From EX4572-165 sp964581795 (GTDB lineage Archaea; Thermoplasmatota; E2; DHVEG-1): DNA of 9,624 bases. The DNA is taken from contig CAZOPW010000065.1 of the NCBI GenBank assembly GCA_964581795.1, positions 1 to 9,624 on the forward strand, in the 5' to 3' direction. The notes below the pieces were generated by a model, which worked only from the letters and a program-made list of their open reading frames with translations, searched no databases and was not told the origin of the DNA. The first letter of the stretch is position 1. Every line of letters begins with the position of its first letter. Positions 1-6,577 of this stretch are shown here, piece after piece. The translations under genes and the position numbers were made by a program.

Positions 1-18
1 ATTCGAATGAAACAAAAG

Positions 19-41
19 TTTATAAATAACAAAATATATAA
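19..41 (+). promoter_or_regulatory. TATA-box candidates for the multi-Ig protein gene
   Basis: TTTATAAATA begins at 19 and a second TATA-like run, AATATATAATA, follows at about 33-43. Archaeal TATA boxes are centred about 26 bases before the transcription start. The first would therefore give a leader of about 30 bases and the second about 18 bases before the ATG at 81. A purine run, GGAAGGG (70-76), lies just before the start and could be a weak ribosome binding site. Which element is used cannot be told from sequence alone. Confidence 0.45.
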
Positions 42-80
42 TAATTTCAATCACTATTTAAAAGTAATTGGAAGGGTACC

Positions 81-1241
81 ATGAGAAAAATTAGTAGTCT
101 TATTATTTTATTTCTTTTTATAATGAGCAGCTGCGGAGGTCAAACGGTTTTATCAAATACTCATTCATCTATAAATCTTGATAAAACTCTTGTTCAACTC
201 AACACAAACTCATTTGAAAATGTCTTCCAACAAAATAATATCACCATTAATTTACAAGTACGGGAACAAAATGGGGAATGGAACGATGAAAGGATAACAG
301 CATATATTGATACAATACTTGAATTTCAAATTAAAATTACAACGAACCGTGGCTACCCCCTCTCACTCTCCGCAGCGTTATCTTTACCAACTACTGATGA
401 AGGACCATTATTTGAGTTTATTAAAAACAGTGAGTCCAGTACGAAAAAAACAACCTATTTTAATGCATCAGACGAAGATGTCATCTTTTTATGGTTTCCT
501 TTACTTTTCCCTTCAACAATAACCTGTTCATTTAAGGCTAGACTCGTAAACCTTGGAGAGAACCAAGAAATTTTAGGTATCGGAGTCGGAATCATTGATG
601 ATAATGCATTGGATTATACAAACGATACTGTTAACGTTACCTCTCAACCAACACCGATTCCAATCAAACCAAGTACACCACAAGGTCCAACAAATGGTTT
701 CATCAATGAAATGTATAGCTATACATCATCTACAACTGATCCCTATAATCTTAGTCTTTATTATCGATTCAACTGGGGGGATGGTTCTACTTCAGAATGG
801 ATCGGACCATTTTCCTCAGGTGACCAAGTAACCATGAATCACACTTGGGAATATAGCAGTACTTTCTCAGTAAGAGTGCAAGCAAAAAACGATGAAGAAT
901 TTACCAGTGACTGGTCATCCTCACTCCAAGTAAGTATTTCTGACAAAGTAGAATTAATTAAACCAGGAAGGGGATTATATCTTGGAAACGGAAAACTCTT
1001 CAATCTCCCATTTACTCTTATAATAGGAAGTATAAACGTTCAAGTTGAAACACCTGGGTTTCAAAACCAACCAAACGTATCATTTTACGTTAACGATGAA
1101 TTACAATTTAACGATTCAGAAGAGCCATATAATTGGTTTTGGGATGAACCATTTTTTGGAAATTACCAATTACGTATCATTGTTTCAAATGATCAGGAAG
1201 AATCTGAAGAAATAACTCAACAAGGATTCAAAATTTTCTAA
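81..1241 (+). CDS. Secreted multi-domain Ig/PKD-like surface protein, possibly lipid-anchored
   Basis: This 386-residue protein begins with a signal peptide: Arg2-Lys3, then a hydrophobic stretch at about 5-16. MSSC follows, with Cys18 as a possible but imperfect lipobox cysteine. The rest appears to be all beta sandwich. Residues about 45-190 resemble the archaeal DUF11-like type (an NGEW motif, a domain opening of the kind that ends in LEFQIKI, and a closing DYTNDTVNVTS). Residues about 192-287 are a PKD-like domain with NWGDG, SEWIGPFSSG, HTW and DWSSS. Residues 290-386 are an Ig-like tail with NLPFTLIIGSINV, FYVND and a final FKIF. No catalytic motif is visible. The tail is homologous to that of the large C25 peptidase at the other end of the window, and the PKD-like domain is close to the one in the second peptidase. 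This suggests a surface or adhesive partner of that exported set. The function is unknown. The ATG was chosen because the signal peptide starts there. Confidence 0.85.
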   Translation: MRKISSLIILFLFIMSSCGGQTVLSNTHSSINLDKTLVQLNTNSFENVFQQNNITINLQVREQNGEWNDERITAYIDTILEFQIKITTNRGYPLSLSAALSLPTTDEGPLFEFIKNSESSTKKTTYFNASDEDVIFLWFPLLFPSTITCSFKARLVNLGENQEILGIGVGIIDDNALDYTNDTVNVTSQPTPIPIKPSTPQGPTNGFINEMYSYTSSTTDPYNLSLYYRFNWGDGSTSEWIGPFSSGDQVTMNHTWEYSSTFSVRVQAKNDEEFTSDWSSSLQVSISDKVELIKPGRGLYLGNGKLFNLPFTLIIGSINVQVETPGFQNQPNVSFYVNDELQFNDSEEPYNWFWDEPFFGNYQLRIIVSNDQEESEEITQQGFKIF

Positions 1242-1259
1242 TCAAATCACCTTAAAACT

Positions 1260-1294
1260 ACTCTTTTTACGATTAATCTAAAATTATTAGATTA
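1260..1294 (+). terminator. Probable terminator after the multi-Ig protein gene
   Basis: A T5 tract (1264-1268) lies about 23 bases after the stop codon, as in archaeal T-tract termination. It is followed by a perfect 8-bp inverted repeat with a 5-base loop: TAATCTAA at 1274-1281 and TTAGATTA at 1287-1294. The hairpin is AT-only apart from one pair and comes after the T-tract rather than before it, so it is not a bacterial-type intrinsic terminator. It may be incidental. Confidence 0.4.
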
Positions 1295-1342
1295 CCAAAA
1301 TGTAAAAAAGAAATCAACGTGCTCCGTTAAAAATACACATAA

Positions 1343-1354
1343 CTTATATAAATA
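1343..1354 (+). promoter_or_regulatory. TATA box for the ASST-like gene
   Basis: CTTATATAAATA is the best TATA match in this gap. The 14-mer AACTTATATAAATA around it also occurs at 9592-9605, where its complement sits at TATA distance from the large peptidase gene. Transcription would start near 1374, leaving a leader of about 85 bases, which is long for an archaeal mRNA. A weaker AT-rich element around 1411-1425 would instead give a short leader. Confidence 0.5.
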
Positions 1355-1376
1355 ATAAATTATTAATATAATATTT

Positions 1377-1390
1377 ATCTTAAATAAGAT
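1377..1390. promoter_or_regulatory. Perfect dyad at the predicted transcription start (operator candidate)
   Basis: ATCTTA, a 2-base spacer, then TAAGAT form a perfect 6+2+6 inverted repeat. It starts a few bases after the transcription start predicted from the TATA box at 1343-1354. A repressor bound there would block initiation. In sequence this AT-rich a dyad of this size can arise by chance, so the call is tentative. Confidence 0.2.
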
Positions 1391-1458
1391 TAAGTAATTA
1401 TAGTAACAATAAAAGCATATTTCAACCTGAGAAAACCAAAAAAATTAGGGAAAAAATT

Positions 1459-3201
1459 ATGGCAAAAAAACACATTACGACACTTATTGCTTTTTTCATC
1501 ATTTGTATTTTAGGAAATGCAGCCATAATAACCCCATTATCACAATCAACTCTTTTCACCACAATTCAAAACCCAACTTCCTCATTTACAAATAGTTCCA
1601 CATTCAGTTCATTTGAATCAATTGGTAAGGATATTCAAATCGCACATGCCAAAGGAGGATTAAACCTTGCTATTACATTCACAAACAATGGATCAATACC
1701 ATATAGAAACATTAAAATCGTAATCAAATCCACAAATGGAATCTTATTTACCCCTCGAACAAAGGATTACACGATACCACTAATCACACCATCAGGAGAG
1801 AGTAGTGAATACACCATTCAAAACCAGTTATTTGGAATAAGTATCAACCGATTAAAACCATTACATATCACAATTTTATTAAACAATTCAGAAGACGGTC
1901 AGGTTATTGGTCAAATATATGGCTTACTCATTGGACCATTCATCAAAATCATAGAATCATTCTTCAATGAAGAAAACTCCTATCAAGGATATAATTTGTT
2001 CACTCCAGAATATGGTAAAAATGTGTATTTAATGAATAACGCAGGAGATATCATACATCAATTATCAACAAACAATATCCAAGGCATGGGAACCTATCTT
2101 CTTGACAATGGCAATATTCTTCGATCTGATATCTCAACGGTTAACCCAATTTTTCCAAGTGGAGGAGTCACCGGACACGTTGGAATGTATGATCCAAAAG
2201 GATACAACGTATGGGATTTTACCTATTCCACAAATGAATATTGTTTACATCATGACATCGAACCATTACCAAATGGAAATATCCTGATGATCGCATGGGA
2301 ATATTTGAGCAATCAAGAAGCAATAGCATTAGGAAGAAATCCAGACATATTAACTAATCGATTATTAACTGATTATCTCATCGAAGTAAAACCATTAGAT
2401 GGTAATCCACATTATGAAATCATCTGGGAATGGCATGTATTAGATCATATCATTCAAGAATATGATAATACAAAACCAAATTATGGAGACGTTTCAGAAT
2501 ATCCTGAACGAATCAATTTTAATTACGGAAAACAAGATGGCGATTTCACTCATATCAATTCCATTGATTATATTGAAGAATATGATCAAATAGTAATGAG
2601 TGTCAGAGAATTCGGGGAAATCTGGGTGATTGATCACAGTACCAATACAGAAGAAGCAGCGAATCATTCTGGTGGAACCTATGGAAAAGGAGGAGATCTT
2701 CTTTATCGATGGGGAAATCCAGCTACATACGATATGGGTACAGTGGAAGATCAACAATTATTTGGTCCTCATGATGCTTCATGGATTAAAGAAGATTGCC
2801 CAGGAGCAGGAAACATTTTAGTGTTTAACAATAACAATCCTCCAATTGATGAATCAAACCCGAATCTTCGTTATTCATCAATCGTTGAAATCATTCCACC
2901 ACATGATGCAACAGGTGCATATTATAAAATCGGAGCGACATTTGGACCTCGAGAACCAACATGGATCTATTATGATATTGAAGAACCTCATGATTTTTAT
3001 TCTTTCCACTTATCAAGTGCTCAACGGTTACCAAATGGAAACACGCTCGTTTGCGAAGGAAACAAAGGAAAATTCATGGAGATTACCCCAGAAAAAGAAA
3101 TAGTATGGCAATATACTAATCCTTATGCAACACCGAATCATGTGTTCAAACTGCATCGATACAGTCCGGATCACCCTGGAATCCAAATCCTTCTAGATTA
3201 A
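1459..3201 (+). CDS. Secreted arylsulfotransferase-family (ASST) beta-propeller protein
   Basis: This 580-residue protein probably transfers sulfuryl groups between phenolic compounds without PAPS, outside the membrane. The signal peptide is at 1-25. Residues about 59-164 form a beta sandwich ending in LLIGPFIKI, and about 175-575 form the propeller, with blade motifs such as LPNGNIL (270-276), LPNGNTL (524-530) and EIVWQYTNP. E. coli AssT uses His252, His356, Arg374 and His436, the last being the sulfated one. The matching residues here are His264 or His265 (CLHHD), His365 (FTHINS), Arg383 (MSVREFGEIW) and His438 (FGPHDA). The His-Arg spacing of 18 is identical, and the His365-His438 distance of 73 compares with 80. 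The AssT disulfide pair close before the sulfated His is absent. Donor and acceptor are unknown. The gene stands alone on the + strand, with its own promoter region. An ASST-like fold with another role remains possible. Confidence 0.85.
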   Translation: MAKKHITTLIAFFIICILGNAAIITPLSQSTLFTTIQNPTSSFTNSSTFSSFESIGKDIQIAHAKGGLNLAITFTNNGSIPYRNIKIVIKSTNGILFTPRTKDYTIPLITPSGESSEYTIQNQLFGISINRLKPLHITILLNNSEDGQVIGQIYGLLIGPFIKIIESFFNEENSYQGYNLFTPEYGKNVYLMNNAGDIIHQLSTNNIQGMGTYLLDNGNILRSDISTVNPIFPSGGVTGHVGMYDPKGYNVWDFTYSTNEYCLHHDIEPLPNGNILMIAWEYLSNQEAIALGRNPDILTNRLLTDYLIEVKPLDGNPHYEIIWEWHVLDHIIQEYDNTKPNYGDVSEYPERINFNYGKQDGDFTHINSIDYIEEYDQIVMSVREFGEIWVIDHSTNTEEAANHSGGTYGKGGDLLYRWGNPATYDMGTVEDQQLFGPHDASWIKEDCPGAGNILVFNNNNPPIDESNPNLRYSSIVEIIPPHDATGAYYKIGATFGPREPTWIYYDIEEPHDFYSFHLSSAQRLPNGNTLVCEGNKGKFMEITPEKEIVWQYTNPYATPNHVFKLHRYSPDHPGIQILLD

Positions 3202-3235
3202 AATCCAATGAACGCTTTTAAAAGAAAGATAGTAC

Positions 3236-3251
3236 GATTTTTAAAAAAAAG
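3236..3251. terminator. Bidirectional terminator between convergent genes
   Basis: T5 at 3238-3242 is followed directly by A8 at 3243-3250. Read on the + strand this gives a T-tract 37 bases after the stop of the ASST-like gene. Read on the - strand it gives a T8 tract just after the stop of the lipoprotein gene. Archaeal RNA polymerase terminates on such tracts, so one short element can serve both genes. Confidence 0.55.
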
Positions 3252-3256
3252 GAAGC

Positions 3257-3868
3257 TTATGATGATTGTTGGGTTGAAATTTGATCATTAATCCGTTGTT
3301 CTAAAATCTTAGCATATGTGATAATATCCTTCTGTGGTAACGAGCCACCAATAACAATTATGTTAACAATATTTCGAACACGGAACACTAGCATATTAAT
3401 CGTTGCCTTTTCTCCTTGTAGTTCCGTCGTATTTTGTTTTAACAAAGAGTCATTACCAATTTGTTGAATAGAAATAGACGTAAAATTCCAATCATCGATC
3501 TGTCCTGGAAACGTAGACGTTGCTTTTAATTCATCAATGAACTGTTGAGCATCAGTATCGGTTTGTAATTCAGCTGATTGTTGAATAATAAAATCAGTGT
3601 TATTAATGTAATACAATTCAATTTTTTCATTCACGGTTAATCCTTCAAACAGTTTTCCTTCAGAAACAACATAGGTTTCGGTGACATGTTCCTCATTAAG
3701 TTTTTGAAAACCTGACTGATTTAAATCATCAAGGAGTAACGTGACCTGAGCTAAATCAATATCTACTGCCTTAGGTTCATTAACGGTTTCTTCAACACAC
3801 CCTGAAAACACTAACGTATTACATAAGAGAAGTATTAAAACAAGTAGAGAAGAATTTTTCATCAACAT
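3257..3868 (-). CDS. Small lipoprotein of unknown family
   Basis: This 203-residue protein has a clear lipoprotein signal: Lys4, a leucine-rich core at about 7-20, then FSGC with Cys24 as the lipidated residue and an acidic stretch after it. The mature part (about 180 residues) is mixed alpha/beta. It contains the segments LLDDLNQSGFQKL, IELYYINNTDFIIQQSAEL and DAQQFIDELKA. It ends in a hydrophobic strand with FRVRNIVNIIVIGG, then a helix, DIITYAKILEQRI. A late strand (RxxNIVxIxV) followed by a final helix recalls extracellular PsbP/Mog1-like or LpqN-type sensor domains, but that is only a resemblance and I do not assign a family. No catalytic motif or second membrane segment is visible. It lies on the same strand as, and downstream of, the two peptidase genes, but the T8 tract and its own leader suggest separate transcription. 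Met3 (start at 3862) is an equally good start. Confidence 0.85.
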   Translation of the reverse strand: MLMKNSSLLVLILLLCNTLVFSGCVEETVNEPKAVDIDLAQVTLLLDDLNQSGFQKLNEEHVTETYVVSEGKLFEGLTVNEKIELYYINNTDFIIQQSAELQTDTDAQQFIDELKATSTFPGQIDDWNFTSISIQQIGNDSLLKQNTTELQGEKATINMLVFRVRNIVNIIVIGGSLPQKDIITYAKILEQRINDQISTQQSS

Positions 3869-3895
3869 ATAAGAAAAGAATAAGAATACATGTGT

Positions 3896-3907
3896 ACATA
3901 AATTTTT
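3896..3907 (-). promoter_or_regulatory. TATA-like element for the lipoprotein gene
   Basis: On the - strand the sequence reads AAAAATTTATGT, centred about 34 bases before the ATG at 3868. Transcription would start about 8 bases before that codon, giving a nearly leaderless mRNA, which fits the absence of any Shine-Dalgarno. It is a weak match. A better AT-rich element (ATTATATCA type, about 3943-3951) lies further upstream. Confidence 0.25.
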
Positions 3908-3963
3908 CTTTTTTTAGTTCTCACAATTTTTTCATATAATTTATGATATAATCAATCAATATT

Positions 3964-3971
3964 AAAAAAAA
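3964..3971 (-). terminator. T8 terminator after the second peptidase gene
   Basis: A8 on the + strand is T8 on the - strand, about 33 bases past the TGA stop at 4004. It is the clearest poly-T signal downstream of the proposed peptidase operon, and it separates that operon from the lipoprotein gene. Confidence 0.5.
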
Positions 3972-4003
3972 TACATCAACATGCCATCATTTTTGTATTA
4001 TAA

Positions 4004-6487
4004 TCATGATAATTTAAATAAAAATGGGCCGAAAAAGAAAAAATCAATAGTCTCAGTTTCTTTATCAACATAAAGAGTAACAGAACGTTTGCCAAACCCG
4101 TTTAATCTTTCGCTTTTAATCATTATTTGATCCTGAGCAGGTAGTGAATCAATCACTCCTTGTGTTGAAGAAACGAGTTCTTGATTTTGTTGAACATCAA
4201 TCTGCCAGGGAATAGAAGTAACCATATATTCCCCCGTGTTTTTAACAGTTGCTTTAATAGTAAATAATCCTCCTTTTACTTGAAGAATGCTAACCGAAGA
4301 AGTCATGATTTGTAATGAATGAACCGCTGACCAATTACTTTCCATCCCAATACTGTCTGCTGCTTTCACTCTAATAGTATACTCTCCAGGTTCCTTCCAG
4401 CTGTGACTCATATCCATGGTTTCTCCAGATGAATACGGACCAATCCAACTTGATTGATTACCATCATCCCAATCCCATTTGTAATACACATTTTGACCAT
4501 CTGGATCAATTGTTCGACTTGAAAACGAGAGTTCTTCAGAAACATTACCATTCAAGGAACCATTTATTTCATCTGGAGTTTGTGGTGGTGAAAAACGAGT
4601 GATCGTATTCAAAGACAGGCAAGGATCTCCATACAACACGTATCCATACAAATTCTGAAATATTTTCCATCCCCAAAAATCATAATCAGTACGATACTCA
4701 AACAAGGTTTCATATAATGATTGACCACATGAATAATCATAGTGTTGTAAATAATACATAAACAAATAATTAATAGTTTGAATTCCACCATCTTGTTTAT
4801 TCATCCATCCCGTACTCCCCCATGAAACCGTTGTGGAACCAATAAAACCAACTGCACCCGTGTTCAACAGTGATATCCCCAGATTTTGTTGATCATCTGG
4901 ATCTGCATTACTACAACTTGCTGCAAACACAATCGCTGGTTTATCCCTTGGAAACAAAGACGCATCAGTCGAAGAAACAAACAATGGATGGGAAAACTCA
5001 AATCGCTCTGGGATACCATCTCCATCGTTATCATTCCAATATTTTCGTTCTGCAAAAGAAGGATTCCCATGAGCATACCAATCAACGATTCCTACACCTT
5101 CACCCCATACATTTTGTACATTCAACCGATTCAGTGGCATAGTACATGAATACGTTGACGCTGCTTTCCCTTCTTTTTCATACATCGTCGTCACCAAGAA
5201 CTCATTGGGTTCGAATACATCATTTTTCATTACTTCCATCACTGTGGCTCCATCTGTTTTTTCAAAATCAGATCCATCTTCATTTTCAAAATTAAGAATA
5301 GCTCCAAGTAACAATGATTTCTCTTTCCATGATTCAGTATTTTGCTCAAACATAATGACTTTTTGACAATAGTCTTGTATTTGTGTTGGTGAATCAAACG
5401 GGATTCTTCCTACAAATACTTCCGCTGAAAAATCAACATTATCCTCTCCTCGTTCTCCATAATATCCATCTTCGTCACTATCCCAATCACCAGTTAAATC
5501 CGCGTAATAGTAATCAGTTGGCGTTTCAGTTTGATACGAATGATCCTCACTATTTGGATAACATATTCGCATCGGAATCGTTTGTATACTACCAACAAGT
5601 AACACATATTCTATTTCCCATTCAACATATTTATCTTGAAGAAAATGTCGTATTTGTTCAGGTGTATCTTTTCCATTATACTCGTTTTGAATCCATTCAA
5701 GTGTAACAATTTTCACTGGTGAACCAATGGTAATTTCTCGCCAGTTTTGCAAAAAGAGTAAAGATGAAGTGAACTGCTCTGGAGTAATAATCACATACGG
5801 ATATTGTTGACTCGCATTCAATGATTGAGAACGTTTAGGAGGGTAACCAAAAGAATCTAAATCAAATAGACGTTGAGCTCTTTTTGAAATTGGGGTATGA
5901 AGTGACGTTTGCTGATCTGAATTTCTATTTTGTACATACTCATATGTTATACATACTGATATTTTATGATATAATAGAATTGATTGATTTTCTGATGCAT
6001 ACGCCATCGGGTAAAAACGAAAGGCACAATAATTATGTGAGCCAAGTGAACCAGTGAAAGCAAGTTCAACGGGATTTGAAGGAAACAACCCTTTTTTTAA
6101 CTCAGCTGATTGAGACGAAATAAATGTTCCATTCGTCGGAAAACAAGCTCGTTCTACTTGAAAGGATTGAGTAAGCCATTCAGCATCCGTATGAAAGATA
6201 TCGATTTGTTGAATAACAGTATTCAAAGGAATTTCATAAAGTTTCGTAGTAACCGGTAACCGAGGATACCCCGACTGAAGTATTTTAGAAAAATTGTTCA
6301 TAGAAATTCCAACTGTTCCATCATCATTATCTGAAAAGTTATAAGGTGCAGCCGAAAAAGTGATTGTAAACGAGTCAAATGTAGTTTCACCATTTCTAAC
6401 TGATTCAAAAGTAGGAGCAAAAAAAATACTCATACAGAACAGTAAACAAATACTAAACAAACTGCCAACTATACTTTTTTTCTTCAA
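4004..6487 (-). CDS. Secreted gingipain-like cysteine peptidase (family C25) with PKD-like and C-terminal beta-sandwich domains
   Basis: This is an extracellular cysteine endopeptidase, 827 residues from the TTG at 6487. KKKS and a hydrophobic run (to about residue 27) form the signal peptide. Residues about 40-185 look like a C25 propeptide (GYPRLP, YEIPLNT). The catalytic domain spans about 229-627: YPYVIITPEQF, then DTPEQIRHF, EYVLLVGS, AEVFVGRIP and finally LYGDPCLSL. The catalytic dyad is His473 (WYAHGNPS) and Cys525 (AASCSNAD). Between them lies an acidic loop, DNDGDGIPERFE, shaped like an EF-hand. A PKD-like domain follows at about 634-729 (WDWDDG, SWIGPYSSG). The last module, 732-826, ends in FFGPFLF. 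A longer frame reaches TTG 6526, with an in-frame stop just before it and no Shine-Dalgarno. TTG 6487 has AGGTG 6 bases upstream and gives a standard signal peptide. Specificity is unknown, because gingipain Arg or Lys preference cannot be read here. The gene probably forms an operon with the upstream C25 gene. Confidence 0.9.
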   Translation of the reverse strand: MKKKSIVGSLFSICLLFCMSIFFAPTFESVRNGETTFDSFTITFSAAPYNFSDNDDGTVGISMNNFSKILQSGYPRLPVTTKLYEIPLNTVIQQIDIFHTDAEWLTQSFQVERACFPTNGTFISSQSAELKKGLFPSNPVELAFTGSLGSHNYCAFRFYPMAYASENQSILLYHKISVCITYEYVQNRNSDQQTSLHTPISKRAQRLFDLDSFGYPPKRSQSLNASQQYPYVIITPEQFTSSLLFLQNWREITIGSPVKIVTLEWIQNEYNGKDTPEQIRHFLQDKYVEWEIEYVLLVGSIQTIPMRICYPNSEDHSYQTETPTDYYYADLTGDWDSDEDGYYGERGEDNVDFSAEVFVGRIPFDSPTQIQDYCQKVIMFEQNTESWKEKSLLLGAILNFENEDGSDFEKTDGATVMEVMKNDVFEPNEFLVTTMYEKEGKAASTYSCTMPLNRLNVQNVWGEGVGIVDWYAHGNPSFAERKYWNDNDGDGIPERFEFSHPLFVSSTDASLFPRDKPAIVFAASCSNADPDDQQNLGISLLNTGAVGFIGSTTVSWGSTGWMNKQDGGIQTINYLFMYYLQHYDYSCGQSLYETLFEYRTDYDFWGWKIFQNLYGYVLYGDPCLSLNTITRFSPPQTPDEINGSLNGNVSEELSFSSRTIDPDGQNVYYKWDWDDGNQSSWIGPYSSGETMDMSHSWKEPGEYTIRVKAADSIGMESNWSAVHSLQIMTSSVSILQVKGGLFTIKATVKNTGEYMVTSIPWQIDVQQNQELVSSTQGVIDSLPAQDQIMIKSERLNGFGKRSVTLYVDKETETIDFFFFGPFLFKLS

Positions 6488-6490
6488 ATG

Positions 6491-6499
6491 CTCCACCTT
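6491..6499 (-). promoter_or_regulatory. Shine-Dalgarno that decides the TTG start of the second peptidase
   Basis: On the - strand AAGGTGGAG precedes CAT and then TTG. Its AGGTG part matches the archaeal anti-Shine-Dalgarno and stands 6 bases before TTG 6487. No comparable signal precedes the two other candidates, TTG 6526 and GTG 6496. A good ribosome binding site on an inner gene, with none on the probably short-leader genes, fits common archaeal practice. Confidence 0.5.
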
Positions 6500-6545
6500 T
6501 TTTTGTGATGAATTAATCTTTTTCAATTAGCGTTGAAATTCTTTT

Positions 6546-6559
6546 ATTTTAAACATTGA
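6546..6559 (-). promoter_or_regulatory. Weak TATA-like element between the two peptidase genes
   Basis: On the - strand GTTTAAAATAAAAG lies just after the stop of the larger peptidase gene. If used, it would start transcription near 6526 and leave a leader of about 40 bases before TTG 6487. It may let the downstream gene be expressed on its own. The match is poor. Confidence 0.2.
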
Positions 6560-6577
6560 TCGATTCATTAGTTTTTA

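Larger units (their letters stand above)
1242..1458. other. 217-base intergenic region upstream of the ASST-like gene
   Basis: This is the largest non-coding gap in the window. It holds the terminator candidate of the upstream gene, a good TATA box at 1343-1354, a 14-base dyad at 1377-1390, and a very A-rich stretch up to the ATG. A GGG (about 1448-1450) lies 8 bases before the start and is the only hint of a ribosome binding site. I see no small open reading frame or structured RNA that I could defend. Confidence 0.6.

Noticed and set aside
75..80. GGTACC directly before the gene at 81 and again at 9567-9572 near the start of the large peptidase gene
   Set aside because: Spacing to the start differs (0 and 4 bases before the respective ATGs), and a 6-mer twice in 9.6 kb is unremarkable.
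595..831. Shadow open frames inside the multi-Ig protein gene
   Set aside because: They overlap the PKD-like domain in another frame. The protein frame shows coherent domains from signal peptide to stop, so the shadows need no explanation.
1274..1294. Hairpin after the multi-Ig protein gene as part of a structured RNA or repeat array
   Set aside because: It is a single AT-only stem apart from one pair, and no second copy was seen in the window.
2494..2757. An 87-codon open frame antisense to the ASST-like gene
   Set aside because: It covers the region encoding the catalytic His365 and Arg383 segment on the other strand. There is no start signal and no recognisable protein pattern.
5383..5706. 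A 107-codon open frame on the + strand inside the second peptidase gene
   Set aside because: It lies antisense to the conserved C25 catalytic region, has no promoter or ribosome binding site, and its predicted protein is a His/Leu/Gln-rich mixture typical of antisense reading of low-GC genes.
4004..6526. Possible frameshift or broken gene, because the second peptidase lacks an ATG
   Set aside because: The frame is continuous through signal peptide, propeptide, both catalytic residues and tail domains. A TTG with a good Shine-Dalgarno accounts for the start.
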